A stretch of DNA of 47,873 nt, from positions 1 to 47,873 of IMG/VR virus record IMGVR_UViG_3300048929_000769; one strand, 5' to 3'. Each line of letters begins with the position of its first letter. Within the stretch, counting starts at the first letter, position 1. A model generated the notes under the pieces. It saw only the letters and a program-made list of their open reading frames with translations, ran no database searches and was not told where the DNA came from. Positions 39,901 to 47,651 of this stretch are shown here, in pieces. This DNA comes from a virus. A program made the translations under genes and the position numbers.

Positions 39901-40200
39901 CCAATCAGACAACGTATGAGTTTAATTGCACGTTCAGTTCGTAACAGTATAGAAGGCATAGAAGGAACAAACTTGTCTAATGGAAGTATTCCCGTTCGGA
40001 CGACCCCATTAACTGGACAAGCTACACCAGGTAGTAAGTCTGTTGCCATTGGAAATATTACTCTGGACTTTGGAACATTAGCTTCAGGCATTACAGACTT
40101 TCAATCGTTTGCCAAAGCCTTGACTAGTCCAGAAGGTCGAGCACTCATTAGAAATGTATTTGGCGAAGAATTATATAAAGCTTTAGAGGTAGGAGGGTAA
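36988..40200 (+). CDS. xkdO: Tape measure protein
   Basis: A 1070-aa tail length determinant. N-terminal 130 residues are coiled coil. Hydrophobic Gly/Ala-rich membrane-like segments occur near 140-155 and around 680-770, and a basic RGKGTRTKRTRRRGR-type stretch lies near 600. The C-terminus holds the conserved FLGFHSPTKEGPASDSDRWA segment. GTG at 36988 overlaps the ribosome-site-like GGGGGTGA, so the exact start is uncertain (an ATA nine bases later would be better spaced). It is directly after the chaperone frameshift product, as expected. Confidence 0.93.
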   Translation: MKVIANTARISVPISLQDLVTGPLKKVEKQFQHTQDDVVGLRRETDKTSREMISGNRKAETTIKSLGKEIGKTSDKTKELGRSKVSSIFTRAKRGADQLYSSVGRTASRIKGMASNARVNLRANDNISPAIDGISSKLATLAATAGGIVLGGGIKDSLFGGVTDYYSEVARSAALLPEDIRTPAVKNVDDLYKQGLFASRSEGVQQLANAAPLVRDKSKMNDFVNESAKIQYIRPDSGAEEINRALAQSADTFKESYSQVADSMMYAYKEVGDRQQDLFDTFWEYSGYFKNAGTTSGQMSNFLVKSVQDGAFNFDKPGDFFKEVFGVKALNQSDMASYFTSRGAGSEEADRQATAFSADINSGDQQRMKGALAAFIGDLASQTEDQLKQSLVTLGSATAEDNGLAALKNYRTAFEAAPSDVVGTTDRLVTAQKEANPMQSSIEARRQVDLQMQDIGANLSTAALPALQEFNKLITENKDSIQTFGSTIAGFISGLTGFYKDHFNVINGVLGTLGAGFLAKKGWDGFQKGKNVVGNIVGLFTGKKNKNKPGSGLGGLGDMLSPSSGMTINASVVYLNGSIGGGMGGDFFDDFDGGSDRKRGKGTRTKRTRRRGRNRRRGMGFGSRLVSGFKNATGGFMGNRGTSILQSIGRGTKAGGNWLSNLGKGLLGGGGKVLKGAAPILKGVVKGAGIAGTIANVGMSAYDLYQTAKDKGIREAISTRGGSVAGSIGGGAVGGAIGSLAGPIGTAAGAAVGSWVGEKLGSLADSSGATRWVVDKTVELKDSVVSLANNVGDKFKNFFGFGSKKEEPSVNPTVRNKVIKPDFNVSNAKEAEKGVAVVGIAATLTANKTTAIGQKSKKSFTEVMNGSQKAGKSFSNVSAAALKESNQTKQYLMSLKNIVSQGSLWGSNLISMMASGMRNSFPTLNNAVGAAAGVIQNFLGFHSPTKEGPASDSDRWAGNFVTMFAGGLRADPIRQRMSLIARSVRNSIEGIEGTNLSNGSIPVRTTPLTGQATPGSKSVAIGNITLDFGTLASGITDFQSFAKALTSPEGRALIRNVFGEELYKALEVGG

Positions 40201-40203
40201 ATC

Positions 40204-40836
40204 ATGTTGACACTATCGCAAGGTGAAATTTGCCTAACCTTCCCCATCACTCCAGCAGAGATTCAAATTACATCCGGAAATGAAGTGGAAACCTTTACTG
40301 TCATTACTGGACAAGAACGAACAGGGAAACCTTCTGCTAAATTGCAGAGGGTTTCTTTTGCATCTATTTTACCTAGAGCTTGGGAGGATATTTGGGATAA
40401 GTCTGAGAAGCAGACAGTAACATATAAAACTCCAGAGGTCACATGGAAGTTATTGAATCAATGGCTCAGTAAGCCTGTTGTACTTAATTTCGATGGTTTA
40501 TTTAGCCAAACAATGCTCTTCGAAAATATGGAGCATACGTATAAAGATGGTCAAGGTAATCTGCATTATACCTACTCATTTGTAGAATACAATCCTGTCA
40601 AAATTGTCTCTTATTCTAACAGTAAACAGGTTCTTAAACCTGGTACCATTATCACTAAATCATCCAAGAGTCGACCTAATACCACAGCCAAAAAATCAAA
40701 AAAGAATGCTAAAAAGAGTACTAAAAAGGGAGCGAATGCAAAGGCAAAAAAAGCGGATAAAAACGCTAAGGGTTCTTTTGATTACACTGCTCAAAAAAAT
40801 AAAATATCTAATAAAGTGAGGGCACAACCATATTAG
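40204..40836 (+). CDS. xkdP: XkdP-like baseplate protein with Lys-rich tail instead of LysM
   Basis: A 210-aa protein. Residues 1-140 match XkdP's N-terminal domain (TFPITPAEIQITSGNEVETF; FASILPRAWEDIWDK). PBSX XkdP continues with LysM, but here the C-terminal 65 residues are Lys/Ala/Asn/Ser repeats (KKSKKNAKKSTKKGANAKAK), likely disordered and basic. It may bind acidic cell-wall polymers or phage DNA. It lies between the tape measure and hub genes. Confidence 0.8.
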   Translation: MLTLSQGEICLTFPITPAEIQITSGNEVETFTVITGQERTGKPSAKLQRVSFASILPRAWEDIWDKSEKQTVTYKTPEVTWKLLNQWLSKPVVLNFDGLFSQTMLFENMEHTYKDGQGNLHYTYSFVEYNPVKIVSYSNSKQVLKPGTIITKSSKSRPNTTAKKSKKNAKKSTKKGANAKAKKADKNAKGSFDYTAQKNKISNKVRAQPY

Positions 40837-40848
40837 AGGTGGATTGTA

Positions 40849-41829
40849 ATGAACGATTTTGCAATTATCTACGGTAAGCATAACGCTCGTCAGGAGTTAA
40901 CTGACGCAGTAGAAGAACTATCATGGTCATCTTCAAGGGATGAAATCGCTCGTAGTGCTACAGTGCGGTTGCGGGGCGCTAAAGATATTAAGATAGCCGG
41001 TATGCTGATGTGCTTTTCTCATAAAATAGGCCAAGCCCTCTTGCACCATAAAAATCAATTCTTTCATGGCGTTATAGTTAAATATGATCAGGATGAGTTT
41101 TCTAACGCTTGGGACATCGAAGCAAGGGAACTCGCCTGGTATCTATCGAAAAACAAAGGAACTAGGCCATATTTAAATGGTGAAGCTGGGGCTGAACTAC
41201 AACGTTATATCAAGACAACTGGAATTGATTTTCGTTGTCCCAAGCTAGGGTTTAACATTGATGAGCGATATGGTACAATGACCCACTCTGAATTGATATT
41301 AGACGTTTTGCAAAAGGCATATGAGCGTAGTGGCTACCGTTATCACGTTGACACTGTACGCACAGAAAGCGGATTTTATATACAAGTGGTAAGAGAAGGA
41401 ACCAATTTAACGGTTCCTATTTTTTTGCCCGAACAAATGGAATCAAGTACTGAGGGACTGTCTATTGAAGAAACGTATACAGTTGTGACAGCCCAAAAGT
41501 GGAAAGATGACAAATTAGCTTCTTCTGTTACTAAATCTAGCAGTGATGCAATAAATACCTTTGGCCGAATGGAGGAAATTATTGAAGTTGAGGAAGATGA
41601 AAACCCAACGACAATTGCAACGCAGAGATTGAAACAAATGTCAGAGGGCAAACGCACCAAAAAAATTACTGTTAAACATGAGGACCATAACTTAACTGGA
41701 TTACGTGCCGGTTGGCTAGTGTTGATAAAAACAGATCATGTAAGCAAGTGGATTGTTGAATCAGCGGAAAGCAACTTTAAAAACGGCGTCTATACAGTAA
41801 AATTGGAGCTTGAAAGGAGGGAAGCGTGA
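40849..41829 (+). CDS. xkdQ: Baseplate hub protein, XkdQ-like
   Basis: A 326-aa XkdQ-type hub related to T4 gp27/Mu gp44: DAVEELSWSSSRDEIARSAT, ARELAWYLSKNKGT, YTVVTAQKWKDDK, then TGLRAGWLVLIKTDHVSKWI. It links tube to spike complex. Followed with overlap by XkdR- and XkdS-like genes. Confidence 0.87.
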   Translation: MNDFAIIYGKHNARQELTDAVEELSWSSSRDEIARSATVRLRGAKDIKIAGMLMCFSHKIGQALLHHKNQFFHGVIVKYDQDEFSNAWDIEARELAWYLSKNKGTRPYLNGEAGAELQRYIKTTGIDFRCPKLGFNIDERYGTMTHSELILDVLQKAYERSGYRYHVDTVRTESGFYIQVVREGTNLTVPIFLPEQMESSTEGLSIEETYTVVTAQKWKDDKLASSVTKSSSDAINTFGRMEEIIEVEEDENPTTIATQRLKQMSEGKRTKKITVKHEDHNLTGLRAGWLVLIKTDHVSKWIVESAESNFKNGVYTVKLELERREA

Positions 41830-42152
41830 TGCTGCAAGATGCGCTTAAAATGATTCAAGAAAAAGCGAAACGCAATATCGATGCTAGAGACACAGAACGT
41901 GCAACCTTACTGAGTTGGCCAAATGTCAAAATAGAGGTTGATGGTGATCCGTATCCGTATGAATCGGCAAGTTTGGTTGTTGCTGACTACCTTCAAGAAC
42001 GTGAACTGGAAGTGATCTTTGATGTAACAGAACCTATTCCAACAACGATGAAGGGAAAGCTTCTAATTCCAAGCCCGCTACAGGTTGGGGATCGACTTTT
42101 GGTATCTCGTATGACTGGCCAACGCTACTACGTATTAGGTAAGGAGAGGTAG
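41826..42152 (+). CDS. xkdR: Baseplate protein, XkdR/DUF2577-like
   Basis: A 108-aa protein. The segment LIPSPLQVGDRLLVSRMTGQ with a terminal YYVLGKE is diagnostic for DUF2577. Start ATGATG at 41826/41829. Overlaps the hub gene stop. Small beta-barrel, probably bound to the hub. Confidence 0.8.
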   Translation: MMLQDALKMIQEKAKRNIDARDTERATLLSWPNVKIEVDGDPYPYESASLVVADYLQERELEVIFDVTEPIPTTMKGKLLIPSPLQVGDRLLVSRMTGQRYYVLGKER

Positions 42153-42156
42153 GGTT

Positions 42157-42600
42157 ATGGCTGAGCAAGATAATTATTTTCCAGAGATTGAATTGAGTGA
42201 AGTTGATGTTACTGACCTAATTGATTCCATACCATCTGCAACCAAGTGGACATATAAGATAGATTACCGTAATCGTAGGGCTGTGTTGGATGAATATGGC
42301 CATCCTGTACGTACCAAAACATATGAAGAATTTCTAGTTGAGACCGCAATGAAAATACTTTGTACTGAACGATTTCAATATGTTGTATACGGCGAAGATA
42401 TGGGCGTTGAAAAATCTGAATGGGCAAGTTGGGAAGATGCAGAGATAATGAGAGATATAGAGGAAGCATTAACTGCTCATCCTGAGATACAACAAGCAGA
42501 AGTTAAATTCTTGACGCGTGTTGATCGTGGTTTAGACCTAACTATTCAGATTATAGGGCTAGCAGGGATTGTTGAATTAAATGAGGTGATTGATATATGA
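42157..42600 (+). CDS. xkdS: Baseplate protein, XkdS/DUF2634-like
   Basis: A 147-aa gp25-type baseplate wedge protein. It shows YRNRRAVLDEYGHPVRTKTY, then a helix in LVETAMKILCTERFQYVVYG, as in DUF2634. Overlaps XkdT by four bases (ATGA). Confidence 0.82.
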   Translation: MAEQDNYFPEIELSEVDVTDLIDSIPSATKWTYKIDYRNRRAVLDEYGHPVRTKTYEEFLVETAMKILCTERFQYVVYGEDMGVEKSEWASWEDAEIMRDIEEALTAHPEIQQAEVKFLTRVDRGLDLTIQIIGLAGIVELNEVIDI

Positions 42601-43421
42601 GTTTAACCATTAATGATCTGCCTAAGTTTCCGTCCATGCCGGTACTTGAAGAAACGCCTGAAATGATTTATCAACGTTGGGTCAATCGTGCAATTGGGCT
42701 CGCCAATGAACGTGGGTTACCGCCGCCACCAGTAAGTGAAGGTGAATTTTTTTATGATATGTGGTACCCCATTGCTCAGGAATTGGCCGAACAACAAGAA
42801 TTATGGGGTTATGGTGTACTACAATCAAGTGCGATTTGGGCAGACGATGAATTTTTAGATGCGCATGGTTGGGCGGATGGGATTGTCCGAAAAAGTGGAG
42901 AGTTGGATGATGATTATCGATTAAGAATATTGGAACGTGCTTTTTCCGAGGAAGGCAGTGGACGTCGTAAAGATTATGAGAGTTGGGCCAAAGAGATTCA
43001 AGGGGTAGGCGGTGCAGTAGCAGTTGAGAAGGACCGTCATGATAACTCTATCGATGTATATCTAATGGATATGAACGGTCAACCGATTACAGAAGAGTTT
43101 GCTGAGAAAGTCAAAGAATTGATGTGGGAGGATTATCGTATTGCAGGTCATGATTTGGCTGTGCATCCAGCTCCTGTGTTCATGGTAAGTGTGAAAGCGA
43201 CGTTGGAGACCACACAAGATTTGCAACAGTTAACTGAGCTAATTAAGCAGCGTATAACCAACTATGCAAATGGGCGAAAAACACTATTGTATAACTACAT
43301 TGCAGCTCTATTACTTGTGCCAGGAGTAGAAAACTATAGTGACTTTACATTAAATAATGACAATCAGGATGTCGAGATCCCGCTTGTATCGCTCTTACAA
43401 GTCGAGGTGATTTTAACATGA
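42597..43421 (+). CDS. xkdT: Baseplate J-like protein, XkdT-like
   Basis: A 274-aa baseplate wedge protein: AIWADDEFLDAHGWADGIVR and SGELDDDYRLRILERAFSEE, then KDYESWAKEIQGVGGAVAVE, the baseplate J pattern. It is shorter than the roughly 350 aa of PBSX XkdT, mainly at the N-terminal side. Forms the star-shaped baseplate ring. Confidence 0.88.
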   Translation: MSLTINDLPKFPSMPVLEETPEMIYQRWVNRAIGLANERGLPPPPVSEGEFFYDMWYPIAQELAEQQELWGYGVLQSSAIWADDEFLDAHGWADGIVRKSGELDDDYRLRILERAFSEEGSGRRKDYESWAKEIQGVGGAVAVEKDRHDNSIDVYLMDMNGQPITEEFAEKVKELMWEDYRIAGHDLAVHPAPVFMVSVKATLETTQDLQQLTELIKQRITNYANGRKTLLYNYIAALLLVPGVENYSDFTLNNDNQDVEIPLVSLLQVEVILT

Positions 43422-44077
43422 TTCCTGTTCGATACCGGGAAGTACTACCACCTTATTGGTATGAAAATGAGGTGGCTGGGTGGCACTTTGGAGTAATGGA
43501 GGAAGAGATTGATCTTCGTAAAAACAAGATGGACGATCTTGTAAATCAAGTTATATTACAACGTTCTACGTGGGGGCTTAGCCTGTGGGAGTGGATCTAT
43601 TTTCGTGAGGAACAGGTCGGCTCGTTGGCGGACAGACGTGAAGCTATCCGTAGGAAACGATTAGCTAAAAAGCCGTTTAAACTTCCTATACTCCGTCAAA
43701 TTGGCGCACAATATGGGAAGCTTTTAAAAGTGACAGAATCGTTTGAATCTAAGGAAATATATTTTGAGTATGAGGCGAGTTCTTCAATAAATATTGAGGG
43801 GCTTTTTAATGATTTCGAATATATTCGCCCTGTCCATATCAAGAGAGCAATGCCAGTTATTCAAGCACCAAAATCTACTATTACATTAAGTTCAAAATCA
43901 TATTCATATAGATTGGATTTTCCTATCTGTGGTTTAGAAATGCCACTTGAACCAGGAACTAGTGGATTGATGGCATCTGAAAATATAATAGTAGGATTAA
44001 CAACAATACGTGCTCAAATTGATAATCCAATCACAGGTTTTGAAATACCGATACAAGGAGGACAACATAATGGCTGA
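43418..44077 (+). CDS. xkdU: Tail protein, XkdU/YmfQ-like
   Basis: A 219-aa DUF2313/YmfQ-type protein joining baseplate to fibres. It contains QRSTWGLSLWEWIYFREEQ and ADRREAIRRKRLAKKPF, the family's helical core. Overlaps XkdT (ATGA) and the next gene by 8 bases. Confidence 0.85.
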   Translation: MIPVRYREVLPPYWYENEVAGWHFGVMEEEIDLRKNKMDDLVNQVILQRSTWGLSLWEWIYFREEQVGSLADRREAIRRKRLAKKPFKLPILRQIGAQYGKLLKVTESFESKEIYFEYEASSSINIEGLFNDFEYIRPVHIKRAMPVIQAPKSTITLSSKSYSYRLDFPICGLEMPLEPGTSGLMASENIIVGLTTIRAQIDNPITGFEIPIQGGQHNG

Positions 44078-44390
44078 TGTTATTCAACCGTTGTTGCTGG
44101 ATAAAGTGGTGAATAGTGTGGATTCATATTTTGATCATGCACTTGTTAATGTAAGTGGGCAACTTGTGAAATATCCCATTCATAATACAGTTATTTCAGG
44201 CCGTACTGTGAGAAAATATATTTTTTTAAAGGATACTGAACTTATTGGAAAACAAATTTTAGGAGCATCCTTGATGGATACAGAAGGTAAAACATTAGCA
44301 AATCAAATCATGAATATTGTAAAAAATGACCGTGGCTTTCTGATCGGATTTGAGTTTAATGTCAAACTGGAGGGGAAAACAAATGTATAA
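44070..44390 (+). CDS. Small tail protein before the fibre (106 aa)
   Basis: ATG 44070 behind AAGGAGG; longer frame to 44010 has no signal. The product is beta-rich (DHALVNVSGQLVKYPIHNTV, then FLKDTELIGKQILGASLMD). No family named by me, but its position suggests a baseplate-fibre adaptor. It overlaps the fibre gene by 8 bases. Confidence 0.65.
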   Translation: MADVIQPLLLDKVVNSVDSYFDHALVNVSGQLVKYPIHNTVISGRTVRKYIFLKDTELIGKQILGASLMDTEGKTLANQIMNIVKNDRGFLIGFEFNVKLEGKTNV

Positions 44391-46341
44391 CAAACAAGAG
44401 TGGAAAGACGAGATTCCTGATCTGACACGCCCTATACTTGATAGCAATGGAAAACAGAAGACAGACCCACAAACAGGACGACCGCTGTTCGAACTTGTCC
44501 AGGAGGGGACTAGAATTACATCCACCAGGTTAAATACAATGGAAGGCGGAATTGAAAATGCTCATACATTAATAGAACATCTCGCTAAAGAAATAGGTGG
44601 GAACTTTGTAGCTACAATTAACGGTGTGATGGGCTTATCTTGCACTGCACAAGGTTTAAAAGCTACTTGGACGGCTGGTGTGGCATATGTAGGCGGAAGG
44701 AGATATGAAGTGTCATCAGGGGAAATGGCACTGAATCCGACACAAGGTCAATATTTATATGTGGATGTCGATGGTGCAGTCAAAAAGACAACATCTGAAG
44801 CAACAGCCAAAACAGGTTTGTTGCTTTTTTATGTAGCTACAGACACCAGTGCTGTAATTTCTTCTAAAGACCGTCGTCAAAATATCAACCTAGAAGAGCT
44901 AATTAAAAGAGTAGAATCTGTTGAAATACCTGAAGATTTAATAAATCAAGTGCAACAAATCCCAAGGGATTACGTTCGTTACCCTGCCTTTGCAACTACC
45001 CAAGGGACACCTGCTGCTTACACCGTTACATTAAATCCTGCACCATTAGCATCCCCAGGTCTGCCAGAAGGAATGGGAATAACAATTGTTCCGCACAGAA
45101 TAAACACTGCAAACCCTACGTTAAAAATAAATGACTTTAGTGCAATGCCTTTAAGAAATGTAAACGGTCAGGCACTTAAAAGTTCGGAACTTAAAGCAGG
45201 AATACCACAAATGTTCAGATATATGAATGGGGCATTTGTGGCAGTTAGTCCAGTTGAAACTGCAGAGGCTTTGAAATTTGCAGCCTCTAATGGAATGACG
45301 TCTACAAATGTACAAGATGCAATTATAGAGGCTTTTCAATCTGGCAGTGAGTTTAAGTCTAAGCTCGCAGAAGTAATCACTGCCAAAGGACAACCAACTT
45401 CTGCAATAGATAGTTTATCAACTTTCATAACTAACATTGAATCAATTGGACTAGGTATAACTTGGATATCTCGTACAAGTGCTACTGACAATGCTTGGAT
45501 GAGTGTAACATATGGTAATGGAATGTTTGTTGCTGTGGCAAATACTGGTACTGGTAATCGTGTAATGACCTCACCAAATGGTATAACTTGGACATCTCGC
45601 ACAAGTGCTGCTGACAATGATTGGGCGAGTGTAACATATGGTAATGGAATGTTTGTTGCTGTGGCAAGTAGTGGTACTGGTAATCGTGTAATGACCTCAC
45701 CAAATGGTATAACTTGGACATCTCGTACAAGTGCTGCTGACAATGCTTGGAGATGTGTAACATATGGGAATGGAATGTTTGTTGCTGTGGCAAGTAGTGG
45801 TACTGGTAATCGTGTAATGACCTCACTAGATGGTATAACTTGGACATCTCGTACAAGTGCTGCTGACAATGATTGGATGAGTGTAACATATGGTAATGGA
45901 ATGTTTGTTGCTGTGGCAAATACTGGTACTGGTAATCGTGTAATGACCTCACCAAATGGTATAACTTGGACATCTCGCACAAGTGCTGCTGACAACAGTT
46001 GGATGGGTGTAACTTACGGTAATGGAATGTTTGTTGCTGTGGCAAGTAGTGGTACTGGTAATCGTGTAATGACCTCACTAGATGGTATAACTTGGACATC
46101 TCGTACAAGTGCTGCTGACAATAGTTGGGGATGTGTAACATATGGGAATGGAATGTTTGTTGCTGTTGCTTATGTTGGTACTGGTAATCGTGTAATGACC
46201 TCACCAAATGGTATAACTTGGACATCTCGTACAAGTGCTTATAGCAATACTTGGAGATGTGTAACATATGGTAATGGAATGTTTGTTGCTGTTGCTTTTG
46301 CTGGCGATGGTAATCGTGTAATGACATCTTCCCCAATATAA
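44383..46341 (+). CDS. Tail fibre / receptor-binding protein with seven-repeat propeller
   Basis: A 652-aa protein. The first 60 residues (QEWKDEIPDLTRPILD, GTRITSTRLNTMEGGIENAH) attach to the baseplate as in other Gram-positive phage fibres. A middle part with beta-helical or shaft character follows (70-350). Residues 361-652 are seven tandem 42-aa repeats (WTSRTSAADNxWxxVTYGNG, MFVAVAxxGTGNRVMTSPNG), predicted to fold as a seven-bladed beta-propeller at the tip. Variable positions cluster in loops, as expected for receptor contact. ATG 44383 behind GGAGGGG. Confidence 0.85.
   Translation: MYNKQEWKDEIPDLTRPILDSNGKQKTDPQTGRPLFELVQEGTRITSTRLNTMEGGIENAHTLIEHLAKEIGGNFVATINGVMGLSCTAQGLKATWTAGVAYVGGRRYEVSSGEMALNPTQGQYLYVDVDGAVKKTTSEATAKTGLLLFYVATDTSAVISSKDRRQNINLEELIKRVESVEIPEDLINQVQQIPRDYVRYPAFATTQGTPAAYTVTLNPAPLASPGLPEGMGITIVPHRINTANPTLKINDFSAMPLRNVNGQALKSSELKAGIPQMFRYMNGAFVAVSPVETAEALKFAASNGMTSTNVQDAIIEAFQSGSEFKSKLAEVITAKGQPTSAIDSLSTFITNIESIGLGITWISRTSATDNAWMSVTYGNGMFVAVANTGTGNRVMTSPNGITWTSRTSAADNDWASVTYGNGMFVAVASSGTGNRVMTSPNGITWTSRTSAADNAWRCVTYGNGMFVAVASSGTGNRVMTSLDGITWTSRTSAADNDWMSVTYGNGMFVAVANTGTGNRVMTSPNGITWTSRTSAADNSWMGVTYGNGMFVAVASSGTGNRVMTSLDGITWTSRTSAADNSWGCVTYGNGMFVAVAYVGTGNRVMTSPNGITWTSRTSAYSNTWRCVTYGNGMFVAVAFAGDGNRVMTSSPI
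45463..46338 (+). repeat. Seven tandem 126-bp coding repeats
   Basis: Units start at 45463, 45589, 45715, 45841, 45967, 46093 and 46219; the last is slightly short. They are nearly identical at DNA level apart from a few codons, mainly the DN-x-W-x-x-V and VA-x-x-G positions. Repeats also create long spurious open frames on the minus strand. Confidence 0.95.
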
Positions 46342-46424
46342 TAAAAATATTAGTTAGCTTCATTGTTTCTCTGAGCCGATCAGGGGGCTATTCCCCTATC
46401 TCATAACAAAAAGGAGGCAAACCC

Positions 46425-46703
46425 ATGGACCCCACAGCAATCTTCGCCGTCATTACCGCCCTCAGCGGCATGGCGCTGGGCTGGCTTGGTCGGACACGCA
46501 CAATTAAACAAGATGCCGCGCATGATGCAGGAACAGTGACAGCATTACAAACTGACCTTGAGTACATTAGACGTGGTGTGGACGATATTAGGCTTGACCA
46601 AAAAGTACAAGGACAACAGATTGTAGCTTTAGGTGAGAGAATAGCGAGACTTGAAGAGGCGTATAAGTCTTTACGTCAGAGAGTAGATAAAATAGAAGAG
46701 TAG
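46425..46703 (+). CDS. Membrane-anchored coiled-coil lysis-cassette protein (XhlA-like)
   Basis: A 92-aa protein with one N-terminal transmembrane helix (about 3-22, IFAVITALSGMALGWLG) and a coiled-coil remainder (QQIVALGERIARLEEAYKSL). XhlA of PBSX also combines coiled coil and membrane helix, but with the helix at the C-terminus. Start ATG 46425 behind AAGGAGG. It precedes amidase and holin, so it probably assists lysis. Confidence 0.68.
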   Translation: MDPTAIFAVITALSGMALGWLGRTRTIKQDAAHDAGTVTALQTDLEYIRRGVDDIRLDQKVQGQQIVALGERIARLEEAYKSLRQRVDKIEE

Positions 46704-46714
46704 GAGGATTAACC

Positions 46715-47629
46715 TTGGACAAAACTAAATATAAAATAGAACGCCGTTATATTACAAAGCGTCCCAACACAAGACCAGGAACCCGACTTAAAACGGGTAG
46801 TCCGGTCTTTTTTGTTGCACACGATACAGGTAATCCAGGAGCTTCAGCTTTAAATCACTTCAACTATTTTGACAAGTTGGTGGGTAGATCAGCATCAGCT
46901 CACGTTTTTATTGACGACAAAATGATTATTGAAATCATCCCAACAGGTACAAGCAATGACCCTGCCGAAAAAGCTTGGCACGTACTTTACAACGTGACAA
47001 CGGATAATGAACGCTTTGGCTACGACAGCAATGATGCTGCTTTAGGGATTGAATTATGTTATGGGTCTAATAAAAACAACAGTATTAATTTCGAAGAAGC
47101 CTATAAACGCTTTGTTTGGTACTTGGCATTTTGCTGTGATAAGTGGGGGAAGAATCCTTTTGTACACATTCCATCCCACAAACAGTTAGACCCAGCCCGC
47201 AAGCGTGATGTAGATCAGGCTTTGGCTCTCTATGGTAAGACCTTAAAGGACTTATTAAACGACGTAGCTGCTGAGCTTAAAGCAGTACCGCAAGTTACGT
47301 TGGACTTTGTGCCATTGGATAAAGGTATGGCTGAGTCATTGATTAAGGACTATGTATCTCCTGCGTGGTTTGCTTACGCTGGGGATCAGGAAGGGCAGAC
47401 ACACTTTAATAACCTGGCTAATAATTTGCGGCTAAATGCTGGATTGCCAGTCAATGGAGTTACTGGACCATTAACCAAGCTGCATAAGAGCAACGTACAA
47501 GAGATCATTTTTAGGTGGCTATCTCCTGCATGGTTTGTAGCCAAGGCAGAAGGTAAAGGCGATCTAGCCAAACAATTAAATGCTACAGCTAACGCACTAA
47601 GGCGAGCTGCTGGATTGCAAATAGAGTAA
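46715..47629 (+). CDS. N-acetylmuramoyl-L-alanine amidase (endolysin)
   Basis: A 304-aa endolysin. The N-terminal amidase_2 domain (about 25-170) has zinc-ligand His in VAHDTGNPG and in SASAHVFID, and the closing HKQLDPARKRD. The C-terminal half contains two copies of a wall-binding-like repeat (YVSPAWFAYAGDQEGQTHFN and WLSPAWFVAKAEGKGDLAKQ). TTG start 46715 behind AGGAGGATT. Cleaves the stem peptide from glycan after the holin opens the membrane. Confidence 0.9.
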   Translation: MDKTKYKIERRYITKRPNTRPGTRLKTGSPVFFVAHDTGNPGASALNHFNYFDKLVGRSASAHVFIDDKMIIEIIPTGTSNDPAEKAWHVLYNVTTDNERFGYDSNDAALGIELCYGSNKNNSINFEEAYKRFVWYLAFCCDKWGKNPFVHIPSHKQLDPARKRDVDQALALYGKTLKDLLNDVAAELKAVPQVTLDFVPLDKGMAESLIKDYVSPAWFAYAGDQEGQTHFNNLANNLRLNAGLPVNGVTGPLTKLHKSNVQEIIFRWLSPAWFVAKAEGKGDLAKQLNATANALRRAAGLQIE

Positions 47630-47651
47630 CTAAATTGAGAGGATGATTTGA

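Noticed and set aside
45463-46338. Diversity-generating retroelement variable region
   Set aside because: Variable codons cluster, but no reverse transcriptase, accessory protein or template repeat with A-specific changes is visible in the window.
45463-46338. CRISPR array
   Set aside because: Repeat units are 126 bp, in-frame coding and contiguous, without spacer/repeat alternation.
45336-46363. Long minus-strand open frames of 219 and 293 codons opposite the fibre repeats
   Set aside because: They exist because a 126-bp (multiple of three) repeat without stops in those frames is copied seven times. Their products are repetitive translations of the complement, with no ribosome sites.
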